From positions 905,258 to 969,257 of the forward strand of contig VXAY01006782.1 of assembly GCA_013399855.1 (NCBI GenBank): 64,000 nt of DNA, written 5' to 3'. Position numbers and translations under genes: made by a program. Numbering within the stretch: position 1 is the first letter of the stretch; each line of letters begins with the position of its first letter. Source of the DNA: Oxyruncus cristatus. Taxonomy: Eukaryota; Chordata; Aves; Passeriformes; Cotingidae. Of the stretch, positions 25,603-40,500 are shown one piece after another. Under the pieces are notes generated by a model. That model ran no database searches and was not told the DNA's origin. It saw nothing but the letters and a program-made list of their open reading frames with translations.

Positions 25603-27369
25603 AGCTTCCTTCTAGCTCGTAGGCTTTTGAATCTGTTTCAGATGAAATAAATTTAAACCATCATAGGCAGGAGAGCTGGAGAGAGGTAATGCAAGGCTCA
25701 TATTGTGGAAGTGACAAACTTCGTAACACGATGACCAGAAAAGAGGGGAAAACATCACAGTTAAAACATGGGGATGGACACTGCTTTTTAAGTCACACAC
25801 GCTTATCTAGGGGCAACTGTTTGACCCCTAAGACCTCCAAAACTCAAAGCTATTTATAGGTGTCTTGCTTGCTCCTAGCCCTGTGATCCCCAGGATGCCA
25901 GGTATAAATGTGATGTGGAGGGTTGCAATCTCTCTCCTCCTATGGATTGTTGGGTGGGTGAAAGAACATGTAGGGTTCCAGTTCCTCAGTGTATTTACAC
26001 AGAACATATGCAGAAACTTCAGGAATGGAGAATTTTTTTTGCTTATTCCTGTTCAGAGATTGGAGAACTCAGAGGAGAATGTGCCTTCTCTATATCAGTT
26101 TCCCCCTGATGATATTGTGGCAACCACTGTAGCTACAAACAAAAGCAGAACTGGATGGAGAATGGAGCTAAACCAAGAGGAAGTGAAAGACTTTTATTCT
26201 CCAATAGCCCTGGCAGGGTGGCTGTGCCCATGGAAAGACTGAACAGCCGGGAGCACTGTTCAGTTGACGATGACAAGGACAACTCCTCAGTCAAGGATGA
26301 CTTAATTTGTCCTCCTAGTGAGACACGTCGCAAACTGCAGAGGTTGAGAGCAGACCTTAGTGAATTCTTATGATGCTCCTCCTGCCTCTTCATGAAAAAA
26401 AAAACAAAAAAACCCAAAAAACCCAGAAATCAGCAGAGATGTGTTAATTGCCTGTGCCTCAAAGCAAAACTAGATAATATTTCCCAAGGGAGGAGCGTGC
26501 CACCAAACCATGAATAATGTTTACTGCATGGGAATTGGTATACAATAAATTACCCTTGTCTTTTGTATGTTTACACCAGCACATGAAGGCAGTGGATTAC
26601 AGACAAAATTACTCTGGAAGTGAGATTCAGCGATCATTAAAGAAGGTATAATAATATACAATTTTTCTGCCTTTTGCGTGTCACTTTCTCCCTACAGTTT
26701 CCTTAGTCTTGTAAGCCCATATGTTATTTGTCAACAGGGAAATACACCTTGGTAAGAGTGCTTCAGAAAAAATCCAGTGGTGCCTGTAAGATTTAAAAAG
26801 AGAGAAAACAAAACCCAAAGACAACACAGCAATGCAAATACCAAATAAAATTATTTTTATTAAGGTGTTGAAAACTACATTTTTATTAGTTGTGCAAAAA
26901 AGGAAAGGATATTTTGGAATGCCTGTTGAGGATCAAATCCTACAAATTGGCACCTACCTGCAAATTGATCTCTACAAAAGAATGTTACTATTCTAATGCT
27001 AAGTATGCTGCTTTTTCTTTTAAATTAAAAGGACAGTAACACTTCCAAGAAGCTCTAATTTGCACAAATTTCTGCAAGTGCAGATAGAAAAAGGCTGATG
27101 TATATACTGGCCTGATTTATTTTTGTTTGTCATATGCAAGGGAAAGAAAATATTCCAGTTCCAAAGGCAAATAAGTTTCTCATTAAAGCCTGTGTGCAGC
27201 AGATCAGGTGAAGTAGAAATTTTGTGTTGCAAGTGAGAAAAATATTGGTTTCAGGTTTTTTATGGAAGGCAAGATCATAGATGGTACAAACCCCTTGGCC
27301 AACCTGGCTACTTAGCAAGTCAGGAAGGCAGGCAAGCAGGAATGAAGATAGGCAGAAAGGAGGGGAAAT
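25603..27369. other. Unique DNA, no gene seen
   Basis: The longest frames (125 codons at 25865-26242 and 94 codons on the minus strand at 26133-26417) overlap each other and neither is recognisable. AT-rich elsewhere. Confidence 0.5.
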
Positions 27370-27655
27370 ATCCCTGGTATCTAGTGGTGGGACACATGGG
27401 AATGGTTCAAAGCTGTGCCAGGGGAGATATAGACTGGACATTAGGAAGCATTTCTTTTTCGAGGGGGTGGTAAAACACTGGAACAGGCTTCCTGCACAGG
27501 TGGTAGATGCCCCAAGCCTGAGGGGCACTTGAAGGCCTTGAACAGGCACTTGGACAATGCCCTTAAGAGCACGATTCAGCTTGGTCAGCACTGAATTGGT
27601 GAGGCAGTTGGACTAGATGATCATTGTAGGTCCCTTCCAACTGAAATAGTCTAGC
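27370..27655 (+). mobile_element. CR1 LINE: ORF2 C-terminus and 3' UTR
   Basis: This is the 3' end of a CR1-type non-LTR retrotransposon. In the plus frame ending at 27532 the translation reads 'RLDIRKHFF', then 'VVKHWNRLP' and 'VVDAPSL', the conserved C-terminal stretch of CR1 ORF2. The 3' region follows: 'acttggacaatgccctta', 'aggcagttggactagatg' and 'gtaggtcccttccaactg', ending at about 27655. The copy is 5'-truncated, as is usual for CR1, and the coding part covers only the last 50 or so residues, with no reverse-transcriptase core. Its tail differs from that of the copies at 13.6 and 25.5 kb, so it belongs to a different CR1 subfamily. Confidence 0.92.
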
Positions 27656-29253
27656 CTAAGAGAAGGAAGGGAGGAAGCAAGACAGGAGGAGGGCAGAGTT
27701 AAAATCTTCCTTTCACTGTGCTGAATCAAGTGAATCATATAAATTTTCTTCACATTCATATATCTTCACACTGATGTATGATATTTACCTGCCTAGCTGA
27801 ATTTAATCTGCAACTTTTAGTATCCTTAATAAACTTTATTACTGCAACAAAAAAAAAGCAACTGCCAATGTCTTTGTGATGACTGTGACTTGACATCTCA
27901 GCTCAATGAAATGCTGGTGTTCAGGAAATCAGTCTTAACCGGTAGTTAGGCTAGACTAGTCCTGAGTTATTTGAGGCACGAAAGAACTTGAGAAGTGAAG
28001 AAGCACTCCTATTCCTACGGAATGGTTCTTTTGAACTGAAACATGGTTTTGACGTCTGTACCAGATCTGTTTGCAAATGCGGGAGTGTAAATGTATTAAG
28101 GACATTTTTATCTGGTACATTCAGTCTGGCACCTTTTGTCAAAACAGAACTCAAACATTTGTGTCAGCCAAAACAGGTGTTTGGCTATTAACAGAGCTGA
28201 AGCAAAAGTTTGAACACTGTGTAGGATGAAAGATGGGCTACAGAATACATTCAGTGTGTAAATATTCCAGGCCTGTGTGTGCCTCACAATGTTGCCTGAT
28301 TCAAGGAAAAATATGAAGACAAGCTTCTGGCAGCCTCCATTCCCATGTCTTCCTCCCTGTTTACCTCCAGGGCTAAATGCAGGCAAATAGAGAAGGCCGA
28401 TATAGTAGGCAGATAGTAGGCGTATCTATTACTAGCCAATGTGCTGTCATGTCTCAGCTGGAGTGCAATTTGTTGAATTTCCTTTTTAGGTTCCAAGAAC
28501 TGCTGGCCCATTATCTCCTTCCTCTCCTTTCCCATCAGCAAGACCTATCCTGCAGGCTGGCAGGAAAATGTGGTGTCAGGAAAGAAATACTGAAGTTCCC
28601 AGCAGATGTCTAGGACCCAGCTCTTTCTTCAGGAATAGCTTTATTTTATATATGTTTTGGGTAACCAATCTAGCAGAAAAAAGTGAAAACTGAGTAATTT
28701 ATTCTGATTTGACAAAATTCGTAGTATTTCTTGGATGAATTTAAGATAAAATTACAATTTGTGGTCTACTCAGAATAAAGGGTAACATATCAGCCAGTGC
28801 ATCCTTTTGACACTATGAAGTCCTTAATCTTCAGTCCTTATCATTCCCTGATTGCCCCTTCTCTGATTCTTCATACCTCCTCCTGAGTCCTAGTACCAGG
28901 AAATAGCTGCAGTAATTCTGTTTCAATTACAGCCAATTGTCGATAATCTGAGTTTCTGATATGCTTCATATAAAATTATTGTCAAACTGGTACATTAAGT
29001 CTGTGTTTGTGTACCTTTCTTTTAGGAAAAAAAAACCCAGAAGACTCTTATTTGCAAATCCACAAATTATGCAAGTTGTTCCATGATCACCAAGGCAAAT
29101 TAAAAGAAAAAAACAGCATAACATACACCACTAGTCTGTGTAGGATACTGCAGACTTTGTCAAAATGGGATAAAACCTTGGGGTGCTATCTGAATCATCA
29201 GCTAAGCTTGGATGCTTGGCTAGTGCCAGTGATTTCAACAACCCTCCCCCCAC

Positions 29254-29276
29254 TACACACACACACACACACACAC
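29254..29276. repeat. (CA)n microsatellite
   Basis: About ten CA units next to a C-rich stretch. Confidence 0.9.
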
Positions 29277-32200
29277 TCCCCACATATGCTGTATGTCAGC
29301 TTCAGATTTCAAGGAAATGCTGATCCTTTCTCCTGAGTGTGTCTTTGGCTCCTGTGATCCAGATTAGGTACTTATCAGCTCCCAACTGGGTTAAAAAAAT
29401 TCCCTGTATCTAAAACAATGCATCAGCTCCAACTATAAAAGTCATCTTTCTGCTGCCTACAGAGCCTGATTGCTGTCTAGAAATAGTATAAAACCTCTTT
29501 GCTAAGGTAGGTTTTTCTATTATAGTGACATGTAAAGATTGTATGACATCAGCTGCAACCTTTATTATTGTAGGTTAATTTAAAGGAATTGCATTGAAAG
29601 AGCAAAGTTATCAAAACAGCAGTCAAAAACCCTAAAACCGAGTATGTACAGGCTAGAGTAAGGATACATACACCTGAGAAGAAATTCACCTTGCCCAAAT
29701 TTGGAGTTACCAGCATTTTAATTCTGTCTCCCTTTCTCATGTTAAAAAGGGCCTTAGGACACGAACGAGCTCCTAGTGAAAGGAAACTGTTGCATTCACA
29801 TAGCCATGGCTTGGAAATGGCATCAGCTGCAAAAACAGTTTTCAAGAGACTCCAACACTTCTAGATATGTGACCAGCTTACAATCAGACCACACAAAACT
29901 TTGTCAACAACTTGCTAGATACTTCTGCCCAGTAGCAGACATCCAAGCCCCAGCTACATTAGCCAGATGTGTGTCCTGCTCTCTGTAGGAAGCTGTTGCG
30001 TCTGTGACAAGGAAGGCAAGGGAGCCCAACATATGCAGGGCCTCAGCCATCACTGGTCACAGTTCTGCAGTATTAGCAGAATTCAAAAGGGAAAGCAGAT
30101 TTGTATTAACATGCCGGAGTGTGATGTTGGACAGCTGAGATATGGGCACATTTTTTGCTGCCCTCTGAAGTCTTCCATCCTAGGTAGTTGCCTGTACTGT
30201 CTGTTATGCAGCAATAGCCCTGACAAGAAGTGCAGAACAAAAGAGTCCAGAAAAGAAACTATAACAATTCTGAACAATTCAGAACTATAAGCCTAGTTGT
30301 TTGGTTCGTTGGTTTTGGTGGGGGGGAAGAGGTGGGTGGTTCTGTGAAGGAGACAGGATCAGGATCTGTATCCTTCTGCACTGAAAAAGTTCATACATAC
30401 AATAAAAGGAATTACATCTTACATTGTGGTCTTTTGTGTATATACATGTCTGCTGTCTCTACTGCCTGTTTTTGCTGGTTGTCTTCCGCACAACGAGTAT
30501 TACCGATAGCATATAACCTTGGCATTTTGGTAATGTGTCCAAGGCAACCCTGCATCTGTGTGTGTAATATGGAGCAACTTTAGGTATGTGTAATAATTCT
30601 GACCGATCTGAGCAACTGCAGAGCTGTGTACATGTGAAGATCAATTCTGTACTGCTGGAACAACACAGCTCCCCCTCAGCCCCCCACCATGCTACTGTTT
30701 TAAGAGCTACACACTCTGACAGGGACATATGAACATAAATGCTGTGAAGGCAAAAATTAAGGGGCTGTGGGACCTGTGCTGTCTGAACGAATGTAAGAGC
30801 CCCCAAGTTTCAAATGAAATGGAGTGACACAGTTCTCTAAAAAAATACCATTAGGGAGAGAGAGAAATATATTAGGATGCTTGTAGGTCATTGTTAATTA
30901 AAAAAGCATCTGATTATCATTAACATAAATTGTCACTGAAGGAAATGGGGCCTTCACTGCAGAAGACAAACAGGCTGAGTTAGCTTAAATTGCCTGGAGT
31001 ACATGTACCATGTGATGGAATCAGTGAAGAAATTGAAAGCAAGTTAAAAATTTGCATGTAGGTAACTGATTCAGAAAACAGTTGCACTGGTCTGAACCAG
31101 TGTTTTGTTTAATTGCAAAAGAACCAGTATAGGTAAGGTTTGAGCTAAAGCTGTAGGAGCAGCAAATTTACTATAGCTGAAAACAATATCCCTACATTTC
31201 CAAACGCTAACACATGAAAGAGAGCAATGTAAAAAGTCAGAAGCTCTTGATATTTAAGGGTATAATTCAAGAAAATAAAATCCTGCCACCAAGATTAACA
31301 TGTATCTCTCCACTTTCCAGACAGTTCTGTGCCAGGCACTATGATAGTTTGATTTATTAATCCTTTCCTACAAGTGATTCCACCTAGTTAGACTTATACT
31401 TGGTCTTCTTGCTCCAGAATTCATTCTGCTTTGCTCTGGGATTGCCAATGGCTATACCAAGAATAACCCTGTGACTGACACAGACTTGGAAAATTGTATC
31501 TGAAACTCCACATTTTGAAGAGCTTTAGAAGTGAAAATGTCTTGTTCTGTTTCTTTATGGTGTGAAAGAAAGACCCTTGGAAAATTATCTGAGAGAAGAA
31601 AAAATACTAAATCAAGAAAGAAGATATGTGAATCCTACTCAGATCTTTAATTTAGTTTCTGTGATATGCTAGATATTTACAATGTCGTACAACTGGAGGT
31701 GAACTGTCTTGGTATGAAGCTTTTGAATAATTTTGAATTTGCTTTAACTATGTCTACAGGCAGTTTAGCAGCTGGAGTTTTGGGGTTACTTTACTAAGTT
31801 ACCTTATTAAGTAATGTTATTGAGGACTCTGCATTCTCTTACAGTCTCTCCATTTTATCTAGTGTCATAGTTGCTACCCAACTTAGCAACTAGCAGACTA
31901 GCGAGGTTTGCCTTCAGAGTACAAAGCACTGGAGGGTGGCACTGCAAAGACTGTAGTTTTAAAGTACTTGTCTCAAGGAATGCAATTCAGTGATTCCACA
32001 AAATCAGTTTGTATCATCAGCAAACCAAAACAGCTACCAAGACATATACACACACAGATGTATGAGATAAGGACTAAGATAATATGTTATTCATAATATC
32101 ATTTGCAGGTAGTAAACTTGAGAAATCAAACTCATTCTCTTGATTTTATTGGAGCAAAAAGGATTTACGTGAACCACACATTTGCCCCATCTCCCATAAA

Positions 32201-35200
32201 TGTACTTATCAGGGTATTATACCCGTTTTCTAAAGCAGTGTATTTGGAGATCAGTTCCTGTGGAAAGTGCTGTATTATTAAACAATAGCTAAACCATTTA
32301 CATTATGATAAATTAATAGCTGGTAGAGTTTAGTAAAGAGTGATATCTCTTCTACCGATACTTTAAAAATAAATATTTTAAGGGCATTTTTTAATCTTCT
32401 AACTTTTAATTTTCTTTCTTAACAGTCTTTCATTTTCAAACAAACACAAGTCTTGCCTTCGAATGTGCAGAGCCATTTTGGACTGGGCACTGTTTCAGCA
32501 TTTCTGAAACCCTTTGAAAATGTCCAGACCTGTCTCCTCTATATTGTTGCTAAAAATGTCTGCTGAATTTGGAAGTAGGTTGAGCTCTCTAGAAACTCTT
32601 TCCTTTTTATGATTTTTCAGCTAGACTTTGACTATGACAACCAGTAAGGTGCTTCTTGAAAATGTTCTCCGTCCTCCTCTTAGATTTATCTCTAGCAGGT
32701 ACCCTTCCTCTGCAGAAGGTGACTGGGTGAACTCTCTTCAGCTCTTGGACTTGAAGGGGCTATTGAGGGTGAAACCCTCTGTGTCATTATCAGTTTATCT
32801 TGGTTTGTTTACCTTAAAACTCTAAACTTGGGGTCCGTGTTAGGGACGTAGCCAGACATATAAACTGAAGTTGTTGTTCCCAACAAACACACCACAGCTG
32901 GAATTATGACCTAAGGACATAATAGTTTTGACAGAATGAACCCTGGTTTGGGCAGGGTCTTAAAAAAAACCACACAAGGTAAAGGTTTATTGATCAAGAG
33001 TTACTATTTTGAACCCTTTGGGATTTAATGCATGCTTCTCATATTAAAAATATTACTTCAAAGGAAAAGACATTATGCGTTGATGCTCCTGTGTCTGAGC
33101 ATTGTGACTTGTCTTTAAAGGAACTTGCTTTTCAAACAGTTCTCTGCTCACCTAGAAAACTCAGGTATCCCAAAATTATAAAACTAGTTCTTCCCTGGAT
33201 TTAAAGGAGGGCTTTTTCTTTTTTTCATTCCATTTCATTTTTTTCATGCCTTGATCGCAGAGTTAAAGAAAAAAAACCTTTTTTGTTTCTGCTGCTGATA
33301 TTCAATGATACTAAAATATGCATGTACAAAAAAGGCTCAATTGTGTACAAGTTCTTTGGGGAAAACATTTGTTGACACCAACAAGATTTTTTTGCTTGAG
33401 TAAGGTCCACAGGATTTGGTCTGATAGGTGTCTTGAGGTTTTCTGCCTGAATTGTGCTGTGATGACAGCTACAGTGACAGTAGTAGCAGATCAGATTTTT
33501 TTTTTTTTTTTAATACCTGTAAACCCAGCTGACACACAAGTATGCTGGAAAGCCCACTTCTTACCCTGGGCAGGTACATTTACATATGCAAAACAAAGTT
33601 TTAGCTGCCTTTAAGCATGTAAATTAGCCTCTTATGTGTCTGCTTGTGCACGCATGCCTCAGAATTAGCTAACGTGCCCTGAACACAGATTTTTACTATA
33701 TTCCAGAGAAAGGAATGTCTTCAAAGGAAAATAAAGAAGAGACATTTTGTTGACTTTGCCCTTACTCTATCTATTCCAGGAAACCTGAGGACATATTTCA
33801 TTTATGAAAAGCTACTTCGACCAGCTTAGCAATCAAGTTAGAGTCCCCTCAACAGTAACATACCGCCTTTGTCATTTTTCATATATTTCTATATTTCATG
33901 TACTGCACGGATATGAAGATTTTCTTGGAGAGTTGTTTTTGAATCACTAAATAGTTGAACAGACTGTCACTAGAAAATGCTTTAGAACTTTTATGAGCAT
34001 ACTTTTATTGTAAATATTAATTTACAGTGTAGCTATTTCAGTAACAGAGCTTAAGAAACAATGCCATTATGATTTGTAGCTAAAATCATCTGTATTTTCT
34101 GGAATTTATTTAGTAAAAAACTCAGTCGCAGATGGCAAATTTTAGTCAGAATTAATAAACATATAAGTATGTTGATCTGCAGTATTATTTTATCGTGTTT
34201 GCCTTTTCTGTCTAAAGAAAAATCTTTGAAAACCTTAAGCTTTTTCACTGTCATTTAGAAAAAAAACATAATTACAGTACAAAATTAGTTCTCTTTCACT
34301 CTGTCTGTTGGGATCTCATGCATTTCCAGCTAATATGCAAGATAGTGTTTTCCTGCTTAACTTGTCCCCCTCCTTGAAGGCAGGATTAGCATGCCAGATG
34401 ATCATAAAAGTTACTGTGGTGAAATACAATGTCCCAGTCCTGAGTTACAGCTCTGGTCTGTCCTTGGGCTCTGCCTGTGCCAACTAAATCTGTGCTCTGG
34501 CATGGTGTGCTTCAAACCATTGCCTGAATTTTGCTCAGAGGGACACACAGGTCTGTTCATGGGGGCAGCCCAACCCTGTAGCCCTGCTGACTGCAATTGG
34601 ACTTGGCAGCTCTGCCTCTCTCTGTGCCGCGCCCATGCCTGAGTTAATAGGGTCCACTGCCCCATTCAGAGGGGTGAGCTTGACGCCCAAGGCCCAAGGC
34701 AATAACCAGTGCCTTTGTCTTTCTTCACTGCAAGCTTCCCCTTTTCATTAGGCTTGAGATGTGGTAACTAAAATTTATTAGCGTAAACTGGACTGATGAG
34801 ATTTACACTGATACATAAACGAAATGCCGAGTTGGAGAAAACAGATGAAAAATTGAAATGATAAAGTTGTATTGGTAGCTTGTTGAGGTAATTGAAAAGC
34901 CTTGTTATGTTGTGTTGTGATGGGTTCAAATAAAATATAGGTGCAATTTGTCTAGATCATGCCTGTAGCACACTACAAAATAGATTCCTCTCTTCTAGAG
35001 TTAAGGACGTCTTTAATTTTTGCCTGTCAGTGGGGATTGTGAAGGGGTGAGGTGAGACTAAAACTTTTCCTTACTGATGTAGTTGACAATCTGGCATTCT
35101 TTCCACCACATTATTTGCAGGAGATCAATGAGTGTTCATCAAAGCATCCAGGGTCATTTCTGCAGAGAAGTCCAACACACCCATTTTTGTCCCACAGCAA

Positions 35201-36942
35201 TTTCCCAGACTCTGTTCCCTGTGCAGAGAAAACTGACCTGCTGTGGTGCAGAGTTTTGCCCTCAGAGCCACCACTGAGGCGCCAGGGGCACCGAGGGATG
35301 TCTGAACTCTTTACCCACCTGTATCCACACTGTGAGACCATTTGGCCTCAGCTGGATAGGCCTTACAGGTGTCTCTGCTCAATAGATCCTGGAATTCTTT
35401 GCCTCTGATTGTCAACAGAACCAAAGCCCCGAAGCAGCACACATGAAAAACACAGAAGGAGCACAGTTAATGAGATCCCTCTAAACTGCAATGAAATTAC
35501 TTGGAGTTATTAAGTAGATTTTAAGATGAAAAAGATGCTATGTTTCTCTAAAAATGAGTTCGATTTCTGAAGCTCAAGGCAAGCACACATTGAAATCCTA
35601 AACATCACCTTTCATCGTACCTTTCATTTATTCCGTAAGTCACTCAGAAGACTCCAAGCCATACCCAGCAACAGCACGACCTCAAGGAAATATAAAGGTG
35701 GCAAATCACCTGCTAATTCTTTTTGTTACCTGTAGAAGTAAGACACAGGAGGGAAGGGGTGTACCTACTGCAAGTCCAGGGGTAGTTTGCTTCCTAGCAG
35801 ACTACATCTAGCACAGCCACCCTGTGGCTGAAAATTGCTTTCCATTAACTTTCTCGACACTTGTAGGCTGCAATTTCATTAGTTCAGGTGGTCAGGAGAA
35901 GATTGTCTAAATGTATTCCCTGTACAGTAGTGAAAACATGTCAGACACTATTAATAATGCAGAGGAGTAACCAGTTTCTCAGGTAGGTATTTTGTAATTG
36001 CATAAGTAGCAGCATTGTAACAGTCACAGTGATCTAAGATTGTAACAGAAGCTAAGTTTGCAAGGAGTAACATCTTTTATGAAGCCAGCTTGAGTATCTC
36101 GGGGAAAAAAACAGACTGCTTTTTGCTCTGTGAAGAGATTGTGTGCCTGATCCATTTTTTCATTCTAATCTGTCGGTCTAATAAAAAATATTACCTGTGT
36201 CTACAAACCTTGCCTTGCAAATATATGCGACTTGAATCAATAAATAGATATTCTTTGCACAATAGATAATCATATGATAATACAGAGAGAGAAAGTTTGT
36301 TGGTAGTGGCATGTAAGCTGCACGCAAGATCTTTTTAAATTTAACCATACTAAATGTATTTTGAAAAATACTTCCTATCTGGAAAAAAAAAAAAAAAAAG
36401 AGTAATTTTATTCTTATGAATGGAACCTGTAATGTGCTTGTGCAGTGGAATTCATCTTTCTCTGTCAATGTAGTATCTTTCTCTCTTTCTCCATAATGCC
36501 CTTCATTCTCTGCTTTGTGCTAAGGATATGTATTGACTTTGCAGAATTGCTGTAGCAAGCTGTAAATGATGTATTCAAAGAAAAATCCCTGCCCTGTTCC
36601 CATAGAGAGAACATGAACAGTGCTGGGCAGAGTTATGCTGCATTTTGTATTGTGACATTCAGTGCAAGCACGAAAAGCAGCCCAAGCACAGACGTCACTG
36701 ACATAAGTTCTGACAATAGAAGCCTGTTCCTTTTAATATTCATATAGAGACATCTGAAGTGTTTTTCCTTCTTCACTTTATTTCTTTTCTACTAGCCCCT
36801 GTCATCATGCATGGGGAGAAGACAATCCTTCGTTACTTACAGTTCTATCACTGCAGACAAGGGTGTAACTAGTAATTTGACAATTGCTTGTTTATCAGCC
36901 AGCATACTACCGGTGGTTTGTCCACAGTAAACACATCATATC

Positions 36943-36962
36943 CTGTGGTACAGGTACCACAG
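36943..36962. repeat. 9-bp inverted repeat, 2-nt spacer
   Basis: CTGTGGTAC and GTACCACAG flank AG. It contains TGTGGT, the RUNX core, in both orientations. Binding is unproven. Confidence 0.75.
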
Positions 36963-37335
36963 CAAACAAGTAACTCCTTTTGCCTAACTGGTGCAGTTAG
37001 ACATATTCAGAATTGCTTTACTAAATGGCTGGAAGAGCAGAAAATCTGCTATTCAGCATTCCATTAGAAATGTTGTGGGAGAAAAATTGTTAACAGTTGT
37101 AGAGTTATAATAATACAGTTGCATGTATTTTGCATTTGGAAATTCCACATGCCATATGATAAAAATAAGCAAAGTGAAATGGTGCAGCCAGGGAGAGGTC
37201 AGGACAAGGCCAAGGTGACAAGGCAGTTTCTTGGCAGCTCCCTCTGAAACTTTCAGCCATGCAAGCCTCCTGGTGTCTTCCACGTGGGGTGAAATTTTAA
37301 GATGTGATTAGGACTCCATGAACTTTCTTGCTGCT

Positions 37336-37362
37336 GATTGAAACCCAAATCAGGTTTCAATC
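37336..37362. repeat. 10-bp inverted repeat, 7-nt loop
   Basis: GATTGAAACC (37336-37345) and GGTTTCAATC (37353-37362) are perfect reverse complements. Confidence 0.85.
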
Positions 37363-37529
37363 TAAACTAATAAAGTCCAGACTTACCCTTGGGATTCCCT
37401 GGCACTGCTGAGGAGTTCTACAGCCTCAGTGTGAAGGAAAAGCTGATGCATCTGTCAGCAGGACAAAAGATAGTGTTTTCCTCAGTGGCTCCAGATGACA
37501 AATTAGTCTCCTGAAGATACTGGTGGAGT

Positions 37530-37547
37530 AGACCATGATCATGGTCT
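37530..37547. repeat. Perfect 18-bp palindrome
   Basis: AGACCATGATCATGGTCT is its own reverse complement. Confidence 0.9.
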
Positions 37548-40500
37548 TTTTAGCAGATATAAAAGTCCATGTTCAATTTAGTGTCTTCCTTATGAACAGC
37601 CACTGAGAAAGAAGATGCTGAATCCTACAGACCTTCCAAGAATCAAAAGACTAAAACAAGACTAACATGATAAGCTGATAATTATATTTAAGAAGAGGTG
37701 GAAGAGACAAAAAAAGGCTTTATTTTAAAGACCGGGAGATTGACCAAAACAAGGCTGTGGTTCCAGATGGCCACTAGGTTTGAATATATACTTGAATAAG
37801 GTTTTCCGTAATTAATATAGAAGAAAAGGTGACTAAGAAGAAAGCCCTGTCATATTGGTCTTCCCCTACCTTACCTAAGCAATGCAGAATATAAATCTCT
37901 GTATTAAGTGAACTCAGGCAAAACAAGGAAAGAAGCAGAGCAAAGAGGGAGGAAATCCCTCTTTTCTGAAAACTTTAGGAAGTTTTTCTGACAGTGGTAA
38001 GTTCACGTAACCCCTTGAGAGAGAGTAAAATTAGGCTTTAGTCTTGAGCAAGTCCTGGGCACCTGTCACTGGTTACTTGGAAGAAAAGGAGAGTGAAGGC
38101 CAAAAGAAAGTCATGTGATAGAGAAGGTTGTGTCTTGGAGCCTGCTGAATGACAGGTTACAAGGTACATCTGTATACCTGTGACAGAACAGGTACAGCCA
38201 TATCCACGTCTTTGTATGGTGTGCTGTTGTCATTTTAAGTTCTCCACTGGATTTTCTGTGCACGCACACTTTTTAAACAGACTGTACATCATTCAGGAGT
38301 TTCACCATTGCAGCACATACATTCTGGGCTTTCTTGGATACAAGTAGAAATGGTATTCTTCTGTGTGGAGATGACAACTTGAAAGCTATTCCTATTACTG
38401 GTTTAGTAACATTTTACAAAGATGGATGTGATTTTATGACCAGACACATTCCTTTCATCACTCTTGTTAAATATGCATTGCCTTGCTATGTCACTTCTTC
38501 AACAATCTGCAGTTTTGGTTTATTGCTTTGGAAACTTACTGCTTTTGGATGATGGACTCATTTTATCATTTAGGATATGGAATTCTTTTTCATTAATACT
38601 CACTTTTTCCCTTTCTCAAATAGACTCTGTAGCACCCTTGACAACTGTTGCATTTTGAAAAGCTGTGATTTATTGCACAGTAAAAACCAATAGAGTTTAG
38701 GTTGTGATTAACTATAAAAACAAATTAGTGGTGAAATGAACACCCAGTATTTGAAAAACCCACAGAGGTGCTACAAAAAATACATCGCATCTATTCCTCC
38801 AACATTTTCTGGTGCAAATATCTCATTCTAGTATTTGTAAAAAGTAAGTGTTTCCTGTTAGCTGCCTCCGAAGCAATACAACACAGTCCAGATCTGCAAA
38901 ATCCAAAAACTTTCTGTTTGCCAGAAGAATAATGAGCAGAGCTGGATAAAGTGAGGCAGGGGTATAAGATAGAAACAGAAAAGCTGTTGTATGACATGCA
39001 ATGACAACATAAAAGTGGCAAATAGTTGTTTCCCAGCTTTCTCCTCTCTTGTTCCTTCACCTCTGTCATTTAGCTAACTTATAACTCATTTCTTGTTTCT
39101 GTTCTGAAAGACAGAAGACTATATGAACACATACGCAATATCCATATATAATGCTTTGTCTTCCAAGTCTTCCTTGTAGGAGAACAGTTTAAATAGCTTG
39201 CAGCATACAAAAATCTCTTGTTCAAACAGTGATAGCAAAATGCTTCTTTCATCTTTTGAAAGCCTCTAAATTTTAAAACTACTCAGCATGCTGCATTTGT
39301 TAGTATTTTTTTTCTCTGTTTGCATGGTTTGAGAATTATGTATAGTAGGTGGCAGGGAGAACATCAAGTATTGGAGAGGAAAGATTAACTTCTTTCATGT
39401 AAAGGACATTTAATCACAACTGTGCCTAATAAAATGCTCTAGATTCAAGAATTGATTTTTATGGTTCATGTAAGGTTTGAGAGTTAGGTTCAGTTTCTTT
39501 AATTTAAAATTCTAATTTTATGGTTTTGAGGGAGGAGGTGAGATACTTCTTCATCCACCTGTTCTGTATATGAACTATGCATGTGAATGTTTGAAACCTT
39601 GTCTCATTTCTCCTGAAAATGCCCGGTGGTTGAAAACATGCAATGCTGAGACGGGTGAGTTGATGGAGACACTCTCTGCAACATACTCTCAACTCTGATT
39701 TCAGAGGCACAGTAGAGCACTCTTCAGATTGTGTGATTCAGCCATGTACCGGGGAGGGGAGCATGAAACAGTGATAGTGTAAGTTTGTCTTATTTTACTA
39801 TATATCACAGTAACAGGTCTTAGAAAAGATAAGTCACAGGCACATTAGTGAATCGCGTCCCTGTGAAGGAAGACAACACATGAGGTAGAATTTAGAGTAT
39901 GTAGCTAAATCTGTTTTAGTAAACACAATATTTGGATAACCCATTTGACCATATGTGTGAAACTGAGGTATTCATTTATTAAATGCATGGATTTTTTCTA
40001 GTACTTACTCTGTATATCACAGAATTCTCTTGGGCTTTCTGTGTCATATATGAGAACTGCGTTACATGCTATATATTGATCCTAAATTATAAACTTAAAC
40101 AATAGATAGTATCTGCATTTTATTTTCATGGTGCTGTGGTACATGCAATAATCAAAGAACATCCACTGCAGTTGCTATTCCATTAAAGCTGTCCTACGTA
40201 TTTTATTCTGGTATTTTTCCCCTTACTGCAGTCCAGCTCGGGGGTAAAAATAAACTCACAGACTACACTCAAATGCAAATTTTTCAAATGGCATCTGTTT
40301 AGCCTTTAAGATTATAATCAGACTTATTCTGACTATACTACATTAAAGCAGGGGAATGGAGATGTGTGCGTATACTACAACAAGCAAGTGCATTGATTCA
40401 GTAACCAGTTCAATTCTAGGAAGAGGTCGTTGCTCCTGCAATCAGACTCCCATCAGTAATGGTGTACGGATAACTTTCTAGGAGATTATTACAAGTATTC

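Noticed and set aside
26155..26373. 72-codon frame with an acidic Asp-rich stretch
   Set aside because: No recognisable family, overlapping frames in other phases, and no supporting splice sites were found.
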